Source of the DNA: Serratia quinivorans
GTDB taxonomy: Bacteria > Pseudomonadota > Gammaproteobacteria > Enterobacterales > Enterobacteriaceae
Direction: 5' to 3'
Assembly: GCA_900457075.1 (NCBI GenBank)
Contig: UGYN01000002.1
Coordinates: forward strand, 4,712,001 to 4,776,000
DNA: 64,000 nt
This document shows positions 59,540 through 64,000 of this stretch, in pieces; positions within the stretch are counted from its first letter, which is position 1; every line of letters begins with the position of its first letter. The position numbers and the translations under genes were made by a program. The notes under the pieces were generated by a model, which did no database searches, was not told where the DNA came from, and saw nothing but the letters and a program-made list of their open reading frames with translations.

Positions 59540-60124
59540 ATGTTTGGCTATCGCTCTGCATCACCAAAAGTACGCCTCACCACCGACCGGCTGGTTGTCC
59601 GTTTAGTTCATGAACGCGACGCCTACCGGCTGGCGGAATACTATGCCGAAAACCGAGCCTTTCTTAAGCCCTGGGAACCGGTCCGGGATGAAAGCCATTG
59701 TTATCCTTCCGGCTGGCAGGCACGGCTGGGGATGATCACCGAAATGCAAAAGCAGGGCAGCGCCTACTATTTTATCCTGCTCGATCCGGAAGAACATGAA
59801 GTGCAGGGCGTGGCGAACTTCAGCAATGTGCTGCGTGGTTCTTTCCATGCCTGTTTCCTCGGTTATTCATTGGCCGAAAAATGGCAGGGGCAAGGGCTGA
59901 TGTATGAAGCGCTGCAGTCCGCAATCCGCTATATGCTGCGTCAGCAGCGAATGCATCGCATTATGGCCAACTATATGCCGCACAATCAGCGCAGCGGCGC
60001 GTTGTTGACCCGCCTGGGATTTGAACGTGAAGGTTATGCCAAGGACTATCTGCTGATCGACGGGCAGTGGCAGGATCACGTACTGACGGCATTAACCAAT
60101 AAAGAATGGCTACCGCCACGCTGA
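59540..60124 (+). CDS. rimJ: ribosomal protein S5 N-alanine acetyltransferase
   Basis: GNAT-fold enzyme acetylating the N-terminus of S5. From the ATG at 59540 it starts [20 protein letters not shown] as in E. coli RimJ and has 194 residues. KWQGQGLM is the acetyl-CoA loop and [12 protein letters not shown] the family motif. A further in-frame ATG (59537) and GTG (59489) precede it. Operon with yceH and mviM. Confidence 0.95.
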   Translation: MFGYRSASPKVRLTTDRLVVRLVHERDAYRLAEYYAENRAFLKPWEPVRDESHCYPSGWQARLGMITEMQKQGSAYYFILLDPEEHEVQGVANFSNVLRGSFHACFLGYSLAEKWQGQGLMYEALQSAIRYMLRQQRMHRIMANYMPHNQRSGALLTRLGFEREGYAKDYLLIDGQWQDHVLTALTNKEWLPPR

Positions 60125-60133
60125 GGCCAGAAA

Positions 60134-60778
60134 ATGAAATATGAATTAAGCGCTAAAGAAGCCAGGGTGATTGGCTGTCTGCTGGAAAAGCAGGTCACTA
60201 CCCCGGACCAGTATCCCCTTTCTCTCAATGGCATCCAGCTTGCCTGCAACCAGAAAACCAACCGCGAGCCGGTGATGGAACTGACGGAAAGCGAAGTGCA
60301 GCAAATTCTCGACCTGTTGCTAAAGAAACATTTTCTGCGCACCCTCAGCGGCTTCGGCAATCGAGTGGTCAAGTATGAGCACCGTTTCTGTAATTCGGAG
60401 TTCGGTCAGCTAAAACTGTCTGTTGCCGAGGTAGCGGTGGTTGCCACCCTGTTGCTTCGTGGCGCGCAAACCCCCGGTGAACTGCGCACCCGCACCAACC
60501 GCATGCATGAGTTCAATGATGTCAGCGAAGTCGAGCAGGTGCTGACGAATCTGAGCGCCCGTGAGGATGGGCCTTTTGTGGTGCGTTTGGCACGTGAGCC
60601 TGGCAAGCGTGAAAGCCGATTTATGCATTTGTTCTGCGGCCAGATTGACGAGGCACCGGCAGAAGCCGCATTTGAAAATGACGCTGAATTGAGCCAGCGC
60701 GTGAGCGTATTGGAAAACGAAGTCGCGCAGCTTAAACAACAACTGCAGGCGTTATTGGAGCGGGGGACGCATGACTAA
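60134..60778 (+). CDS. yceH: DUF480 (UPF0502) protein YceH
   Basis: 214 residues, two winged-helix domains. [28 protein letters not shown] and [12 protein letters not shown] are the DUF480 signature. The C-terminal 30 residues form a coiled coil. Nine bases after rimJ and overlapping mviM by eight. Function unknown. Confidence 0.95.
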   Translation: MKYELSAKEARVIGCLLEKQVTTPDQYPLSLNGIQLACNQKTNREPVMELTESEVQQILDLLLKKHFLRTLSGFGNRVVKYEHRFCNSEFGQLKLSVAEVAVVATLLLRGAQTPGELRTRTNRMHEFNDVSEVEQVLTNLSAREDGPFVVRLAREPGKRESRFMHLFCGQIDEAPAEAAFENDAELSQRVSVLENEVAQLKQQLQALLERGTHD

Positions 60779-61691
60779 ATTACGCGTTGGCGTCGTGGGG
60801 TTGGGCGGCATTGCGCAAAAAGCCTATTTGCCGATCCTCAGTCAGGCGGCGGACTGGACGCTGGTCGGCGGTTTTTCCCCCAACCAGCAAAAGGCGCAGC
60901 CGATTTGCGACAGCTATCGGATGGCCTGTTTTTCGGGGCTGGATACTTTGGCTCAGCAATGCGATGCCGTTTTCGTCCACAGCAGTACCGCCAGCCATTT
61001 TCAGGTGATCGGCGAATTACTGCGCTACGGCGTTCACGTCTATGTCGACAAGCCGTTGGCGGAGACGGTTGAACAAGGCGAGCAGTTAATCGCGCTGGCT
61101 GAAAAGCAGGGCAAAACGCTGATGGTGGGTTTTAACCGTCGCTTTGCGCCGTTATATCGTCAGTTGAAGCAACAGATGCAGCAACCGGCATCGATTCGCA
61201 TGGACAAACACCGCGCCGACAGCGTTGGGCCAAACAGCCTGCGCTTTACCCTGCTGGACGATTATCTGCACGTGGTGGATACCGCGCTGTGGCTGGGCGG
61301 CGATGAGGGGAAATTACTCAGCGGTAGCCTGCGAGCTACGGCGGCCGGTGAGTTGATGTATGCCGAGCATCATTTTGAGTGCGGCGAAACGCTGGTGACG
61401 ACCAGTATGCATCGCCGGGCCGGCAGCCAGCGCGAAAGCGTGCAGGCAGTCACCGACGGCGCTGTCTATCAGTTGAGCGATATGCGCCAGTGGCTGCGAG
61501 AAGACTCACAAGGCGTGCTGGAGCAACCGACGCCAGGCTGGCAGACCACCCTGGCACAGCGCGGTTTTGACGGTGCAATCCGCCATTTCCTTGCTTGTGT
61601 CAGCAACCAGACGGTGCCGGAAACCGCCGGAGAGCAGGCAATTGCTGCTCAAAGGGTGATTGAAAAACTGCTGCGCGATGCCGGTTTATAA
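60771..61691 (+). CDS. mviM: Gfo/Idh/MocA-family oxidoreductase MviM
   Basis: 306 residues, NAD(P)-dependent oxidoreductase fold. [17 protein letters not shown] is the dinucleotide loop and [16 protein letters not shown] holds the EKP-like catalytic Lys of the family. Substrate unknown. Encoded before murJ (mviN) as in other enterics. Confidence 0.93.
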   Translation: MTKLRVGVVGLGGIAQKAYLPILSQAADWTLVGGFSPNQQKAQPICDSYRMACFSGLDTLAQQCDAVFVHSSTASHFQVIGELLRYGVHVYVDKPLAETVEQGEQLIALAEKQGKTLMVGFNRRFAPLYRQLKQQMQQPASIRMDKHRADSVGPNSLRFTLLDDYLHVVDTALWLGGDEGKLLSGSLRATAAGELMYAEHHFECGETLVTTSMHRRAGSQRESVQAVTDGAVYQLSDMRQWLREDSQGVLEQPTPGWQTTLAQRGFDGAIRHFLACVSNQTVPETAGEQAIAAQRVIEKLLRDAGL

Positions 61692-61761
61692 GGTAACCCC
61701 ATGTAACATATGGCGGTAGCTATTCTGCCGTGGATGGGTAAACTTAGCCGATAGTTTTACT

Positions 61762-61783
61762 GACGCCTGCTGATGCAGGCGTC
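61762..61783. repeat. hairpin upstream of murJ
   Basis: GACGCCTGC / GCAGGCGTC with loop TGAT, between mviM and murJ. No T run. Confidence 0.6.
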
Positions 61784-61813
61784 GACATTTACAGGGCACA
61801 TCAGAAAAACCAC

Positions 61814-63349
61814 ATGAACCTACTAAAATCGTTGGCCGCCGTCAGCTCTATGACGATGTTTTCGCGGGTGCTGGGCTTTGCCCGTGACGCTATCGTGGCG
61901 CGGGTGTTTGGCGCCGGAATGGCAACAGATGCCTTTTTCGTGGCGTTCAAACTGCCTAACCTGCTGCGGCGTATTTTTGCCGAGGGCGCATTTTCTCAAG
62001 CCTTTGTGCCGATCCTGGCCGAATATAAAAGCCAGCAGGGTGAAGAGGCGACGCGTACCTTTATCTCCTACGTTTCTGGTCTGTTAACGCTGATACTGGC
62101 GTTGGTCACGGTGTTGGGGATGCTGGCCGCCCCCTGGGTTATCTATATTACCGCACCGGGTTTTGCCGATTCGCCGGACAAGTTTGCTCTGACGTCGTCG
62201 CTGCTCCGCGTGACCTTTCCCTATATTCTGCTGATTTCGCTGGCCTCGCTGGTCGGCTCGATCCTCAATACCTGGAACCGTTTTTCAATCCCGGCGTTCG
62301 CGCCGACGCTGCTAAACGTCAGCATGATCGGTTTTGCGCTGTTTGCCGCGCCTTACTTCAATCCACCGGTGATGGCGCTGGCCTGGGCGGTGGTGGTCGG
62401 TGGGGTACTGCAACTGGGTTATCAACTGCCGCACCTGAAGAAGATCGGCATGCTGGTGCTGCCGCGCATCAAACTTGGCGATGCCGGCGTATGGCGCGTG
62501 ATGCGTCAGATGGGGCCGGCGATTTTTGGCGTTTCGGTTAGCCAGATTTCACTGATTATCAATACCATTTTCGCCTCGTTTCTGGTCTCGGGATCGGTTT
62601 CCTGGATGTACTATGCCGACCGTCTGATGGAGTTCCCTTCCGGGGTGTTGGGTGTGGCATTGGGCACCATTTTGTTGCCGTCGCTGGCAAAAAGTTTCTC
62701 CAGCGGTAACCACGATGAATATTCCCGACTGATGGACTGGGGGCTGCGTCTGTGCTTCCTGCTGGCGCTGCCGAGTGCTATCGCACTGGGTATTTTGGCC
62801 AAGCCGCTGACCGTTTCGTTGTTCCAGTATGGCAAGTTCAGTGCCTTTGATGCCGCCATGACTCAGCGTGCGCTGGTGGCCTATTCGGTCGGGCTGATGG
62901 GGTTGATCGTGGTCAAGGTGTTGGCGCCAGGATTCTATTCGCGCCAGGACATTAAGACGCCGGTTAAAATCGCCATTATCACGCTGATTTTGACCCAGGT
63001 GATGAACCTGATGTTTATCGGCCCGCTGAAACATGCCGGGCTTTCGCTGTCGATTGGTCTCGGGGCCTGCCTTAACGCTTCGCTGTTGTACTGGCAGTTG
63101 CGTAAGCAGAAGATTTTCCACCCGCAGCCGGGTTGGGCGATGTTCCTGACCAAGTTGGTGATTGCGGTGATGGTGATGTCGGTGGTGCTGGTCGGTGTGA
63201 TGTGGCTAATGCCTGCCTGGGATCAGGGCAATATGCTGGAGCGCCTGCTACGACTGGCGGTCGTGGTGGTCACCGGCGTGGTGGCTTACTTTGGCGTATT
63301 GGCTGGCTTGGGCTTCCGGCCTCGCGACTTTGCACGCCGGGTGGCATAA
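61814..63349 (+). CDS. murJ: lipid II flippase MurJ
   Basis: 511 residues, 14 helices, MOP superfamily. [26 protein letters not shown] and [26 protein letters not shown] with the essential Arg residues are intact, as is [11 protein letters not shown]. Moves lipid II across the inner membrane for peptidoglycan synthesis; essential in E. coli. Confidence 0.97.
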   Translation: MNLLKSLAAVSSMTMFSRVLGFARDAIVARVFGAGMATDAFFVAFKLPNLLRRIFAEGAFSQAFVPILAEYKSQQGEEATRTFISYVSGLLTLILALVTVLGMLAAPWVIYITAPGFADSPDKFALTSSLLRVTFPYILLISLASLVGSILNTWNRFSIPAFAPTLLNVSMIGFALFAAPYFNPPVMALAWAVVVGGVLQLGYQLPHLKKIGMLVLPRIKLGDAGVWRVMRQMGPAIFGVSVSQISLIINTIFASFLVSGSVSWMYYADRLMEFPSGVLGVALGTILLPSLAKSFSSGNHDEYSRLMDWGLRLCFLLALPSAIALGILAKPLTVSLFQYGKFSAFDAAMTQRALVAYSVGLMGLIVVKVLAPGFYSRQDIKTPVKIAIITLILTQVMNLMFIGPLKHAGLSLSIGLGACLNASLLYWQLRKQKIFHPQPGWAMFLTKLVIAVMVMSVVLVGVMWLMPAWDQGNMLERLLRLAVVVVTGVVAYFGVLAGLGFRPRDFARRVA

Positions 63350-63379
63350 ACGGATATTGCCGTTACCAAAGCATAAAAA

Positions 63380-63401
63380 AAGGGTCGCCGTGGCGACCCT
63401 T
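63380..63401. terminator. hairpin after murJ, copy 1
   Basis: AGGGTCGCCGTGGCGACCCT flanked by A and T, preceded by seven A, so it is also a good terminator for reverse-strand transcription. Confidence 0.75.
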
Positions 63402-63531
63402 GAGTTTGATGACAACGTTGTCTTTGAATCCGAGATACCCGGGCCTAGCGCACCGAGGGGCACTCCGGCGGGCAAGCCGCTACGACCCCTTCGGCACGCT
63501 CTCCCTAATAACGGGCTTTGTCAGTCGTCTG
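63402..63531. repeat. spacer between the duplicated hairpins
   Basis: It contains the palindrome GACAACGTTGTC (63411-63422) and an imperfect hairpin with arms CCGAGGGG / CCCCTTCGG. No gene. Confidence 0.5.
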
Positions 63532-63556
63532 AAGGGTCGCCGTGGCGACCCTTTTT
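63532..63556 (+). terminator. hairpin after murJ, copy 2
   Basis: Same 22 bases as at 63380-63401, here followed by TTTTT, so a terminator for rightward transcription. Confidence 0.85.
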
Positions 63557-63575
63557 CGTATTCAACCCCGAGAGG

Positions 63576-64000
63576 TTACATACGTTCGACGGTTTCGATG
63601 CCCAGCGTGTCCAGACCGACCTTCAACGTTTTGGCGGTCAACAGTGACAGTTTCAGGCGGCTCTGACGCGCTTCTTCGCTGTCCGCATTGAGGATCTGGC
63701 AGTGCTCGTAGAAGCCGGAGAACAGGCCCGCGAGGTCATACAGGTAGCTACACATCACGTGTGGGGTGCCTTCGCGCGCTACGGTGGTGATCACCTCTTC
63801 AAACTGCAGCAGACGGGTTGCCAGCGTGATTTCACGCTCTTCGGTCATCACCAGTGGCAGGGTCAGGTTGCTTTCATCGACACCGGCGCGTTTGAACACC
63901 GAGGCAACGCGGGTATAGGCATACTGCATATAAGGTGCGGTATTGCCTTCAAACGCCAGCATGTTATCCCAGTCGAAGATGTAATCGGTAGTCCGGCTTT
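63576..64000 (-). CDS. argS: arginyl-tRNA synthetase (C-terminal part)
   Basis: The frame is open to the window edge. [32 protein letters not shown] sequence, then the DALR anticodon-binding domain ([42 protein letters not shown]) and the ending [22 protein letters not shown] identify ArgS. Charges tRNA-Arg. The catalytic N-terminal part lies outside. Converges on murJ. Confidence 0.96.
   Translation of the reverse strand, partial: SRTTDYIFDWDNMLAFEGNTAPYMQYAYTRVASVFKRAGVDESNLTLPLVMTEEREITLATRLLQFEEVITTVAREGTPHVMCSYLYDLAGLFSGFYEHCQILNADSEEARQSRLKLSLLTAKTLKVGLDTLGIETVERM

Overview
The window is chromosomal DNA of an enteric gammaproteobacterium, most likely Serratia (inference). Long blocks have the gene order of the Escherichia coli chromosome: mgrB-yebO, yobF-cspC, rlmA, mntP-yobD-manZYX-yoaE-pdeD-sdaA-nudL-pabB-yoaH, purT-yebG-yebF, and yceB-grxB-mdtH-rimJ-yceH-mviM-murJ. 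Between these blocks lie catabolic and transport genes that E. coli K-12 lacks. No tRNA, rRNA, CRISPR array or intact insertion sequence was seen.

Region by region. 1-3.5 kb: the end of a peptide-type ABC importer operon whose first ATPase gene carries a one-base frameshift. 3.5-12.5 kb: an esterase, an aspartylglucosaminidase-family amidohydrolase, and a reverse-strand operon of sugar-type (CUT1) ABC importer, M17 aminopeptidase and LacI-type regulator. Two promoters here, one before the amidohydrolase and one before the binding-protein gene, carry the same 18-bp palindrome at the predicted +1, so the genes form one regulon. It looks like an uptake and degradation system for a glycosylated or beta-linked asparagine compound. 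This is the most interesting part of the window. 12.5-19.4 kb: the complete astCADBE arginine succinyltransferase operon behind a sigma-54 promoter, an ARG box and tandem NtrC-like sites. 20-21 kb: a general porin whose upstream DNA also has NtrC-like motifs.

21-28 kb is a series of small genes: ymgB-like, yebW, kbp, four unnamed small membrane proteins, a pirin, DUF1304, an AraC-type regulator, yccJ, yobH, mgrB with a PhoP box, yebO and two phage-type small genes. 28-37 kb holds an aromatic amino acid permease, a metallo-beta-lactamase-fold hydrolase, yobF-cspC, a YfiH-like protein, rlmA, a divergent ArsR-type regulator and DHA2 exporter pair, and mntP behind a yybP-ykoY manganese riboswitch. 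37-51 kb holds the mannose PTS, yoaE, pdeD, sdaA, nudL, pabB, a WaaH-like glycosyltransferase, yoaH and purT (PurR box). 52-64 kb holds dbpA, yebG (LexA box), yqfB, yebF, yceB, a UbiB-family gene, a frameshifted grxB, a frameshifted small gene, mdtH, rimJ, yceH, mviM, murJ and the 3' part of argS.

Three genes (the peptide-importer ATPase, grxB and the small gene at 57.7 kb) are each broken by one apparent single-base indel while the rest of the frame is intact. That pattern fits either very recent decay or sequencing error. Starts were moved from the longest frame to the codon with the best ribosome binding site or family agreement where these differ.
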